Shown in pieces: positions 43,364-50,813 of a DNA stretch of 64,000 nt; position 1 is the stretch's first letter, and each line of letters opens with the position of its first letter. The notes under the pieces are model-generated. The model saw only the letters and a list, made by a program, of their open reading frames with translations, was not told the DNA's origin and did not search any database. The position numbers and the translations under genes are program-made. Source of the stretch: an uncultured Oscillospiraceae bacterium (GTDB lineage: Bacteria > Bacillota > Clostridia > Oscillospirales > Ruminococcaceae); assembly GCA_934444765.1 (NCBI GenBank), contig CAKSDC010000006.1:25948-89947 (forward strand). Direction: 5' to 3'.

Positions 43364-45352
43364 TCAACTAATATCAGCCATTTCAAGGTACTGATTTCCA
43401 TACTTAGAGATATGTTCTTTTCTTGCCTGTAGGTCATCACCGAGTAGCATATCGAACACTTTAACGGTCTGTTCCACGTCGCAAGGATTAATCTTAATAA
43501 GTCTACGAGTATCGGGGTTCATAGTAGTTAAAGACATCATTTCAGGTTCATTTTCGCCAAGACCTTTAGAACGCTGAATGGTATACTTTTTATTGCCGAT
43601 TAGTTTAAGAATATCTACCTTTTCTTTTTCGGTATATGCAAAGTATGTTTTATCCTTAGTAGTAATTTCAAATAGTGGAGACTCTGCAATGTACACATAA
43701 CCTTTTTCTATCAAAGTAGGAGTTAGTCGATATAGCATAGTAAGTATTAAGGTTCTAATTTGAAAACCGTCTACGTCGGCATCGGTACATATGACTATCT
43801 TATTCCATTTGAAACTTTCTAAGTTAAATGAAGATAGGTCTTTATTAGACTTAGTCTTAACTTCCACACCACAACCAAGAACTTTCATAATATCGGTAAT
43901 GATTTCGTTTTTGAATATCTTGTTGTAGTCCGCTTTAAGACAGTTTAATATCTTACCACGTACAGGAATTACCGCTTGAAACTCTGCCTCACGGGCTAAC
44001 TTAACTGAACCTAATGCGGAGTCGCCCTCTACTATATACAGTTCACGTCTTGAAGTATCTTTAGTACGACAGTCGACAAACTTTTCAACCATATTAGAAA
44101 GGTCTATCGTACCTGCTAACTTCTTTTTTATGTTAAGGCGTGTTTTTTCAGCATTTTCACGACTACGCTTGTTAATCATAATCTGTTCTGAAATCTTTAG
44201 TGCATCGTCAGGATTTTCTAAAAAGTACACTTCCAACTGATGTTTTAAAAAGTCGGTCATAGCCTCAGTTATGAACTTATTAGTAATAGCCTTTTTGGTT
44301 TGGTTCTCATAAGAAGTCTCTGTAGAAAATGAAGAAGATACTAATACTAAACATTCTTCTATATCTGCAAAGGTAATCTTATTTTCATTTTTAAGATACT
44401 TATTGTTAGCCTTTAAGTAGCTATCTATTTGATAGGTAAAGGCTTTTTGAACTGCATTCTTAGGCGAACCACCATGTTCAAGAAAACTTGAATTGTGATA
44501 GTATTCAGCAAGTTTGAACTTATTGGAAAAGCATACCGCTACAGATAGTTTAACCTTATATTCTGGTCTGTCTTCACGGTCACGACCTACACGTTCGCAA
44601 GTCCAATACTGAATAGGAGTTAAAGCCTTATCGCCAACCAATTCGCCTACATAGTCCGTAATGCCATGACTATATATATACTGTTCCTCAGTAAAAGAAC
44701 CGTCTTCTTGCTCTATCCTTAGTATGAATAGTAGGTTAGGATTTACTACTGCCTGTTTTTTTAATACTTCTCTAAAGTATTCGTCTGGAATGTTAATATC
44801 TATGAATACGTCAAGGTCAGGTTTCCACTTAGTCTTAGTGCCTGTATAGTCGAGTTTGCACTTCTTTTTAGATAGTCCACCGACGTTTTCTCCCTTTTCA
44901 AAGTGCAGACTATACTTATAGCCATCTCTAACGACTTCCACGTCCATATATTCCGAGGAGTATTGAGTAGCACACAGACCCAATCCGTTTAGACCTAATG
45001 AGTAGTCGTAACTCTCAGCAGACTTGTTATACTTACCACCAGCATATAGTTCGCAGTAGACTAACTCCCAGTTGTACCTATCTTCCTTAGAGTTGTAGTC
45101 TACGGGACAGCCTCTACCAAAGTCGTCAACTTCAATGGAATGGTCTAAGTACTTAGTAACTATAATCTTATCGCCATATCCTGAACGTGCCTCATCTATA
45201 GAGTTAGAAACTATCTCAAATACTGAATGTTCGCAACCGTCCAAGCCGTTAGAACCGAATATTACTTCAGGACGTTTTCTTACTTTTTCTGCTCCTTTAA
45301 GCATGGTAATGCTTTCGTTGTTATACTCTATACTATTATTAATATTAGCCAT
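43364..45352 (-). CDS. Divergent type IIA topoisomerase, subunit B (GyrB/ParE-like)
   Basis: A 662-residue protein. The GHKL ATPase has VFEIVSNSIDEARSGYGD (catalytic Glu and Mg-binding Asn), DDFGRGCPVD, ELYAGGKY and LGLNGLGLCATQYSS (GLHGVGAS-like, with Asn for His). The transducer is followed by a TOPRIM domain with LYIVEGDSALGS and CTDADVDGFQIRTLIL. The usual RPGMYIG motif is replaced by RPEVIFGSNG. It retains the residues needed for ATP and metal binding but is well diverged. Start at 45352, after AAAGGA. It pairs with the A subunit at 40648. Confidence 0.83.
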   Translation of the reverse strand: MANINNSIEYNNESITMLKGAEKVRKRPEVIFGSNGLDGCEHSVFEIVSNSIDEARSGYGDKIIVTKYLDHSIEVDDFGRGCPVDYNSKEDRYNWELVYCELYAGGKYNKSAESYDYSLGLNGLGLCATQYSSEYMDVEVVRDGYKYSLHFEKGENVGGLSKKKCKLDYTGTKTKWKPDLDVFIDINIPDEYFREVLKKQAVVNPNLLFILRIEQEDGSFTEEQYIYSHGITDYVGELVGDKALTPIQYWTCERVGRDREDRPEYKVKLSVAVCFSNKFKLAEYYHNSSFLEHGGSPKNAVQKAFTYQIDSYLKANNKYLKNENKITFADIEECLVLVSSSFSTETSYENQTKKAITNKFITEAMTDFLKHQLEVYFLENPDDALKISEQIMINKRSRENAEKTRLNIKKKLAGTIDLSNMVEKFVDCRTKDTSRRELYIVEGDSALGSVKLAREAEFQAVIPVRGKILNCLKADYNKIFKNEIITDIMKVLGCGVEVKTKSNKDLSSFNLESFKWNKIVICTDADVDGFQIRTLILTMLYRLTPTLIEKGYVYIAESPLFEITTKDKTYFAYTEKEKVDILKLIGNKKYTIQRSKGLGENEPEMMSLTTMNPDTRRLIKINPCDVEQTVKVFDMLLGDDLQARKEHISKYGNQYLEMADIS

Positions 45353-45388
45353 ATAATCCTTTCTTTCGTTGATAAAACTCAAAGTATA

Positions 45389-46357
45389 CTAACACTTAAT
45401 AAGTTTAACCGATACCCAACCATCTAACTCTTTAATAGCCTCTACTCTAAAGCCTACCGATACTATACTATCTATAACTTCATCTTTACGTTCGTCTATA
45501 ATGCCAGATACTATTAATATGCCATTATCTTTAAGATAGCGTCTAAAGTGATTTTTCATAGCTATGAGAATATCCGCTACTATGTTAGCAGTGACTACGT
45601 CATAAGTGCCGTCTATCTTATTAGATAGTTCGGTATCTTCGATAATGTTACCACAGTAAGCCTTGTACACGTCTAAGGAGATACCGTTCTTCTGAGCGTT
45701 TTCTAAAGCGGTTCTAACACAATGAGCTTCTATATCTACAGCGGTCACACTCTTTGCACCTAATAGCATAGCACCTATAGAGAGTATTCCGCTACCACAA
45801 CCAAGGTCTAATACGTTATCGTTAGGAGTAATAACGTCTTCTAAGAACTCTAAACATAGTTTAGTAGTATTATGTTGACCCGTTCCGAAACTTGAAGCAG
45901 GGTCTATTTCTAAGATAATTCTATCGTCTACGTTGTTATACTCTTCCCAAGAAGGCTTAACTAATAGCTTATTACCGACTTTTAAAGGTTTAAAGTATTG
46001 TTTCCAGTTGTTAGCCCAGTCGTCCTCTTTGATGTTAGAAAACTCCATCTCTAAGCGACCGAAAGTGCCGTCAGTATCGGACTGTTTAAGAGTGTTTAGC
46101 ATAGTCTTTAAAGAGGCTACCATTTCCGCCCCCTGAGCGTCATCTGGAATGTATACGGTAACAGAAGTTTCACAGTTAGAAAGGTTCATTAAGTCGTCGT
46201 CGATATAGTCCCACTTACCCTCTTTATTTTCTAAGAACTCCTTAAAGTCTTCTTTATCTTGAATTACAAAACCTCTAATACCTATATCTAATAGGTTTGC
46301 ACATAGCATATCAACACCAGCAGTAGCTGTAAATATAGTAATCTCTAACCAGTTCAT
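45389..46357 (-). CDS. prmA: Ribosomal protein L11 methyltransferase
   Basis: A 322-residue SAM-dependent methyltransferase. The N-terminal recognition domain (about 1-90) is followed by WEEYNNVDDRIILEIDPASSFGTGQHNTTKLCLEFLE and the SAM motif NVLDLGCGSGILSIGAMLLG. It methylates ribosomal protein L11 in the cytoplasm. The start at 46357 follows AAGGAG; the frame open to 46402 has no ribosome site. It precedes the topoisomerase genes. Confidence 0.93.
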   Translation of the reverse strand: MNWLEITIFTATAGVDMLCANLLDIGIRGFVIQDKEDFKEFLENKEGKWDYIDDDLMNLSNCETSVTVYIPDDAQGAEMVASLKTMLNTLKQSDTDGTFGRLEMEFSNIKEDDWANNWKQYFKPLKVGNKLLVKPSWEEYNNVDDRIILEIDPASSFGTGQHNTTKLCLEFLEDVITPNDNVLDLGCGSGILSIGAMLLGAKSVTAVDIEAHCVRTALENAQKNGISLDVYKAYCGNIIEDTELSNKIDGTYDVVTANIVADILIAMKNHFRRYLKDNGILIVSGIIDERKDEVIDSIVSVGFRVEAIKELDGWVSVKLIKC

Positions 46358-46479
46358 GGCATAGTACTCCTTCCAAAATATGAAAAATTTTTTAAGTAAC
46401 AATATTTATATTATCACACTTTTTAAAAAAAGTAAAGCTACAAATACGTTCGGCACTAAAAAAGGCACATTCCCGTATA

Positions 46480-46516
46480 TAAAAGAACCACCCACTAATT
46501 ATTAGCAGGCAGTTCT
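46480..46516 (-). terminator. Terminator of the dockerin protein gene
   Basis: On the minus strand, stem segments AGAAC/GTTCT, CC/GG and CTAAT/ATTAG are separated by small TG bulges and followed by four T (46516 down to 46480). It begins about 30 bp after the stop. Confidence 0.6.
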
Positions 46517-46546
46517 GTAAGGAATATTTTTACGGTAACGACTAAA

Positions 46547-48121
46547 TTAATTTAAGATAACATCTTTAAGTATAGCGTAGTCACTATAGCTTACTATACC
46601 GTCATTGTCGAAATCTAACATATAGATTTCTTTAGAAGAAAAGTCTTCTCCACTGTTAATCTTATTGGATACGTAGTGTACGTCAGTAACGCTTACCTTA
46701 CCGTCTCCGTTTACGTCACAAGGAACGTTTTTAAAGGAGTTTTGGAACTTAGTATAGTCTAAGCATACCCAACCTACTGTACCGTTATAGACTGTCTTTC
46801 CCCAGTCGTCTTTAATTTCTATAATGTCTATAGAAGTGCCACTTTCGATTAAGTCTAACTTATCTTCGGAAGTACTGTTTCCACTTCTAAGATATACGTT
46901 ATCTGTAGTCTTGTAAGAACCTATTTGATAGTCGCTATTGTTAGATACTGCAATGTTTACTGCTGTAGAGTATGTATTATCACCTACAGAACAGTAGTCT
47001 AAGCATATCCAAGCGTCCTTACCTTGATAGTTAATCTTGCCCCAGTTATCCTTTATAGAAGTAACTTGTACTTGAGTATTAGCGTCTACTAAACCGTAGC
47101 TTTCAGCATCGGTAGAGTTGCTTGCTCTAAAGTTAAGAGGTTCAGCAGTAGTATAAGTACCAGTAGAATAACTATAGGAAGACTGTAACTGCTTAGTATA
47201 ACCAAGATTAATCCAACCCATATTACCATTATAGCATACGTAACCCCATTCGCCATCTACTTCGGATACGTTAATGTTAGTAACTACTGGTAGAATGTCT
47301 ATTACGTCTGCTTGAGAGTAAGCGTCAGTTCTTAGGCATAGTTCATAAGTTAGCATATATAAACCAGTAGTATATTTAGAGTTAGAGCTGTTTTTAATCT
47401 CTTTAGATACTTCGTTATCTTCAACGTTAGGAAGTTCTTCAACTTCTTCAGCTCTTTCTACTTCTTTCTGTTCAATAGCGTCGTCGGAGAGTTTAGGACT
47501 GTTAGCACCTCTAAACACTCTTACTTTGTAGATACCGCCGTTATTATAGGTATCAAATAGGCTTGTATTTACGCCCTTAGCTGGGTCGAACATATATACG
47601 GTACCGTTTTCTACTCTATCGATAGCAACCCAGTGACCGCCGTCCTTAACGCCAACTATTAAGTAATAACCTTCATTCAAATATTCTTCAATTTCTTCTG
47701 TCTTGCCTGAAACACTGCTTGAAGATAGTGTTTCGTAACCTTCAAAAGTGAAAGATGATGCATACTTAGTTGCAGTACTCCAAGAAAGGTCGCCGTTACT
47801 ACTAAAACCGCCGTTGTTGTTAAAAAATTCACATAACACACCAGGGTTAAAGCTATCGCTTGTAACTGAACCACAGTGTACCATTAAAGAAGATAGTGCT
47901 GTAACTGCACAACCACTATTAGACATAGTATAACTGCTTGTACCTAAATGCATATTCTTCCAACGGCTATCGCCTTGCTTAAAAGAAGTATAATCGCTTG
48001 TAGCACTTGCACTTATAGTATTAATAGTAGTATTATAATCATCTTCAACGTTTACCATTCCCATAACCATGAAGCATACCATAGCACATGATACTGCTCT
48101 TTTGATTAAGTTTTTACCCAT
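46547..48121 (-). CDS. Exported C39-like peptidase with three SH3 domains and a dockerin
   Basis: About 524 residues. Signal peptide 1-40. A C39-like papain-fold domain covers about 45-205 with candidate catalytic C71 (SGCAVTALSS), H163 (GHWVAIDR) and D179 (MFDPAKG). A Glu-rich linker is at about 212-250. Three bacterial SH3 repeats follow (each ending like DAWICLDYC or GWVCLDYT). A C-terminal type-I dockerin of about 60 residues has two calcium loops, DVNGDGKVSVTD and DFDNDGIVSYSD. It should be secreted and docked to a cohesin scaffold, acting on peptides or cell wall. Start at 48121, after GAAAGGAA. Confidence 0.86.
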   Translation of the reverse strand: MGKNLIKRAVSCAMVCFMVMGMVNVEDDYNTTINTISASATSDYTSFKQGDSRWKNMHLGTSSYTMSNSGCAVTALSSLMVHCGSVTSDSFNPGVLCEFFNNNGGFSSNGDLSWSTATKYASSFTFEGYETLSSSSVSGKTEEIEEYLNEGYYLIVGVKDGGHWVAIDRVENGTVYMFDPAKGVNTSLFDTYNNGGIYKVRVFRGANSPKLSDDAIEQKEVERAEEVEELPNVEDNEVSKEIKNSSNSKYTTGLYMLTYELCLRTDAYSQADVIDILPVVTNINVSEVDGEWGYVCYNGNMGWINLGYTKQLQSSYSYSTGTYTTAEPLNFRASNSTDAESYGLVDANTQVQVTSIKDNWGKINYQGKDAWICLDYCSVGDNTYSTAVNIAVSNNSDYQIGSYKTTDNVYLRSGNSTSEDKLDLIESGTSIDIIEIKDDWGKTVYNGTVGWVCLDYTKFQNSFKNVPCDVNGDGKVSVTDVHYVSNKINSGEDFSSKEIYMLDFDNDGIVSYSDYAILKDVILN

Positions 48122-48224
48122 TGTAAATCCAATTCCTTTCGTATGTTTAATTCCAATCAATCTAAAAAATAGTACAGAAAGATACTGCAATAGAAAAATT
48201 CCTTTAAAATCTATCACGGTTATA

Positions 48225-48233
48225 ATTATAGCA
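48225..48233 (-). promoter_or_regulatory. Extended -10 promoter of the dockerin protein gene
   Basis: On the minus strand, TGCTATAAT (48225-48233) gives an extended -10. No good -35 is seen at the usual distance. Confidence 0.5.
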
Positions 48234-48240
48234 CAATATT

Positions 48241-48660
48241 TTTAATAATTTGTGAATGTTCTGTAATATTTAAGAACGATACTATTCAAAAACTAAGCCG
48301 ATTTTAAAGATATTTTTGTGCAATGTAACATAATAGGTATTATATTTCATTTGCTATTATCCTAATATTTCCAGAAAAGTTAAAAATAATTTACTATTAG
48401 TTAAGATACGGTATCATAATAGTTACAAATAAGTTACAAAAAGCGACCTATATCTACTAAGAATGTAACTTTTACTTTAACGTTTTCACCATACTATCAC
48501 AATACCAATACTAAGTTAGATATTATCACTAAAAAATATACTAATATAATAATATTATAGGAAATTGTGACATATTGCCCGAATTACCATTAAGCATAGA
48601 TATTTAACTATTACTACCATATCTATGATTAAAATAAATATTATTAAAAAAATTCTTAAA
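48241..48660. other. AT-rich intergenic region with repeated GTTAC/GTAAC motifs
   Basis: No gene seen in about 420 bp between two divergent promoters. It holds two direct copies of AGTTACAAA near 48420-48440, related inverted copies (ATGTAAC near 48326 and 48465), and a 9-bp inverted repeat CATAGATAT/ATATCTATG (48595-48603 with 48619-48627). These may be binding sites for a regulator of the dockerin gene or of rpmB; function unknown. Confidence 0.4.
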
Positions 48661-48665
48661 AACCC

Positions 48666-48694
48666 TTGATTTTTTCTATCATCTATGATATAAT
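48666..48694 (+). promoter_or_regulatory. Promoter of rpmB
   Basis: TTGATT (48666-48671) and TATAAT (48689-48694) have a 17-bp spacer. Transcription should begin near 48701, giving a leader of about 125 nt. Confidence 0.85.
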
Positions 48695-48700
48695 AATCGT

Positions 48701-48824
48701 TGTTGACGTTCTATATATTCGTATAGAAGCATAAACGCATTTAAGGAAAGATTTACAACATCGTAACACCTCCTAAACGGTGTACGATTTTTAAAAAAGC
48801 ATCATTTTAAGGAGGTGTTTTCTC
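48701..48824 (+). promoter_or_regulatory. Structured rpmB 5' leader with sequestered ribosome site
   Basis: Hairpin 1 is a perfect 7-bp stem (48709-48715 with 48722-48728). Further down, AACACCTCCT (48765-48774) pairs over 10 bp with AGGAGGTGTT (48810-48819), burying the rpmB Shine-Dalgarno. A competing 5-bp hairpin, ACACC/GGTGT (48766-48770 with 48779-48783), would free it. It looks like a translational autoregulation switch for L28, but I know of no named RNA family that fits. Confidence 0.6.
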
Positions 48825-49013
48825 ATGGCAAAGTGCGAAGTTTGTGGTAAGGGCGTTACTTTTGGTATTAATGTATCTCACTCTCATAAGCGTACTAATA
48901 GAACTTGGAAGCCAAACATTAAGCGTGTAAAGGCTGTAGTTAAGGGTACTCCATGTCATATGTATGTTTGTTCCAGATGTTTAAGGTCTGGTAAGGTTCA
49001 AAGAACCGTTTAA
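48825..49013 (+). CDS. rpmB: Ribosomal protein L28
   Basis: A 62-residue protein of the zinc-containing type, with CxxC pairs C4/C7 and C49/C52. The core VTFGINVSHSHKRTNRTWKPN is diagnostic. It is part of the large ribosomal subunit near the E site. It has a very strong ribosome site (AAGGAGGTG) that lies inside a long stem. It is alone in its operon, between its own promoter and terminator. Confidence 0.97.
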   Translation: MAKCEVCGKGVTFGINVSHSHKRTNRTWKPNIKRVKAVVKGTPCHMYVCSRCLRSGKVQRTV

Positions 49014-49047
49014 TACTAACTAAGTATCAATAATTATTTTAAATACG

Positions 49048-49084
49048 TGGCGTATAGACTTTTTCTATACGTCATAATTTTTTC
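49048..49084 (+). terminator. Intrinsic terminator of rpmB
   Basis: An 11-bp stem with one G-U pair (49048-49058 with 49064-49074) is followed by six or more T. Confidence 0.9.
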
Positions 49085-49096
49085 GCATAAAATACC

Positions 49097-49125
49097 TTGA
49101 TATTTTCTTGAAATTAGTATATAAT
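49097..49125 (+). promoter_or_regulatory. Promoter of the HD-domain gene
   Basis: TTGATA (49097-49102) and TATAAT (49120-49125) have a 17-bp spacer. Confidence 0.8.
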
Positions 49126-49186
49126 AAGTTTTAGTAAGATATCCCCCACTATTAACTAAATATTTTTGAAAGCTGTTGATAATATT

Positions 49187-49729
49187 ATGATTAAATACAT
49201 CTCTTTAGAGGACGTAGACACAAACAGTGAATACTACTACTATGTACAAGACTTAATTAACGAAGAACCAGTGGTTCAAATGAAGCAGTATCTACAACAT
49301 GGTACTACCACTACTTTTGAACACTGCTTAAACGTATCATATTACAACTACTTAATATGCAAAAAGTTCGGACTGGATGCAAGAGCTGGTGCAAGAGCTG
49401 GACTACTACACGACCTATTTCTTTACGACTGGCACTACTACCCCATTAAGAAGTTTGATAGGTTAAGACACGGAGCTACTCACCCGAGGTTAGCGTGTGC
49501 TAACGCCTGCAAGTACTTCGTACTATCAGACCGTGAGCAAGACATTATTAAAAAACATATGTTCCCTATGACCATTACACCTCCTAAGTACAAAGAAACT
49601 ATGGTGATAATATTAGTAGATAAGTACTGCGGATTAGTAGAAACTCTTGGTTCACGTATAATGGCTATTAAGAATGTGTTGTACAACAAAAAACACAAAA
49701 AGACTACTTATGACATAGTACAAAAGTAG
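49187..49729 (+). CDS. HD-domain phosphohydrolase
   Basis: About 180 residues. HD motif: H46 (FEHCLNVSYYNYLI), then H75-D76 (AGLLHDLFLYDW) and a later Asp in ILVDKYCGL. The histidines and Asp should bind two metals and hydrolyse a phosphate ester such as a nucleotide. The start is uncertain: ATG at 49187 or TTG at 49166. Neither has a clear Shine-Dalgarno, which is unusual in this window. A YpgQ/RelA-like role is possible but unsupported. Confidence 0.8.
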   Translation: MIKYISLEDVDTNSEYYYYVQDLINEEPVVQMKQYLQHGTTTTFEHCLNVSYYNYLICKKFGLDARAGARAGLLHDLFLYDWHYYPIKKFDRLRHGATHPRLACANACKYFVLSDREQDIIKKHMFPMTITPPKYKETMVIILVDKYCGLVETLGSRIMAIKNVLYNKKHKKTTYDIVQK

Positions 49730-49744
49730 TAGTTAATACAATAT

Positions 49745-49785
49745 TTAAAAATTCTACCTTACGCTATAAGGTAGAATTTTTTTTA
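49745..49785. terminator. Bidirectional terminator between the HD and LysR genes
   Basis: An inverted repeat AAAATTCTACCTT/AAGGTAGAATTTT gives a stem with A- and T-runs suited to both strands. The LysR stop codon falls in its right arm. Confidence 0.85.
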
Positions 49786-50696
49786 AACAACTTTTCTATT
49801 ACTCTATCCAGTTCATCTAAAAATATAGCGTCGTTAGTAGTAAAGTTATAGTTCTGTGGGTGTATTAGTACATCTTTGTTACTATTAAGGGTATCGGAAC
49901 ACTTTAGCTGAACCAAACCATAGCGTTTAAGCAACTGTTCAGGCAGTGGCGAAACCCACATATAGGTATTTTCTACCGAAGTTAAAATATCAAACTGACT
50001 GCCACGTTCACAGATGTATATCTTATTACCCTGATTTTCACGGTGATATAGGTAGCTATCCGAAAGGTATGGTACCGAATTATCGCCATGTACTATTTCG
50101 GTATATATCGAAAGGTCGTCTAAAGATACGGTATCCATTTTAGCTAATGGGTGACTCTTATACACTAACACCATGTACTTAAAAGAACATAACTCTCTAT
50201 ACTTAATCTTTTTTTCTTTCAGTAAAGACATAAAGTATTCTTCATATAGTTCATCGTAACGAATAATACCAAGACTATATTCACACTCTATAATTTGATT
50301 AATAGCGTCCATAGAGTTAGTCTCTTTTAGATGTATATCCAACTTTTTGTTACTATCCAATCTATTTAAAAATTGAGTAAACACATGGGTAATATAAGAC
50401 GCTCTTGGAATACATATATTAAACGATACCATTTCTACACTGGTAGTCTTATATAGTCTTTCCATCTTATCCACCTGTACAAGAATAGATTTAGCATACT
50501 CTAAAAACTCCGCACCCTTAACGGTAGGCACTACACCACGAGCCGAACGTTTAAATATTACTATACCCATTTCGGTTTCTATCTCTTTAATTGCTTTACT
50601 TAGATTGGGTTGTCCCATAAATAGAGCCGAAGCGGCTTTAGTAATAGAACCAGTCTTTTCTACTTCCACTAAGTATTTAAGATGTTGTAAATTCAA
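49764..50696 (-). CDS. LysR-family transcriptional regulator
   Basis: A 310-residue protein. The N-terminal helix-turn-helix has NLQHLKYLVEVEKTGSITKAASALFMGQPNLSKAIKEIE. The effector-binding periplasmic-protein-like domain covers about 90-300. LysR regulators usually control a divergent or adjacent gene; here the neighbour is adhE, on the same strand and upstream, so the target is uncertain. A hairpin lies between them. Confidence 0.92.
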   Translation of the reverse strand: MNLQHLKYLVEVEKTGSITKAASALFMGQPNLSKAIKEIETEMGIVIFKRSARGVVPTVKGAEFLEYAKSILVQVDKMERLYKTTSVEMVSFNICIPRASYITHVFTQFLNRLDSNKKLDIHLKETNSMDAINQIIECEYSLGIIRYDELYEEYFMSLLKEKKIKYRELCSFKYMVLVYKSHPLAKMDTVSLDDLSIYTEIVHGDNSVPYLSDSYLYHRENQGNKIYICERGSQFDILTSVENTYMWVSPLPEQLLKRYGLVQLKCSDTLNSNKDVLIHPQNYNFTTNDAIFLDELDRVIEKLFKKNSTL

Positions 50697-50751
50697 AAAA
50701 ATGCACCCCTGTACTATATGATGATTAAAATAATGGTATATATTAACAATA

Positions 50752-50780
50752 TGCGTAGCCCTATTAGATAAGGCTACGCA
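50752..50780 (-). terminator. Hairpin after adhE
   Basis: A perfect 9-bp GC-richer stem, TGCGTAGCC/GGCTACGCA (50752-50760 with 50772-50780), sits 34 bp after the adhE stop. There is no T-run on the minus strand. Confidence 0.6.
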
Positions 50781-50813
50781 AATATTAAACAGTATTAAAT
50801 ATTAAAACTAAGA

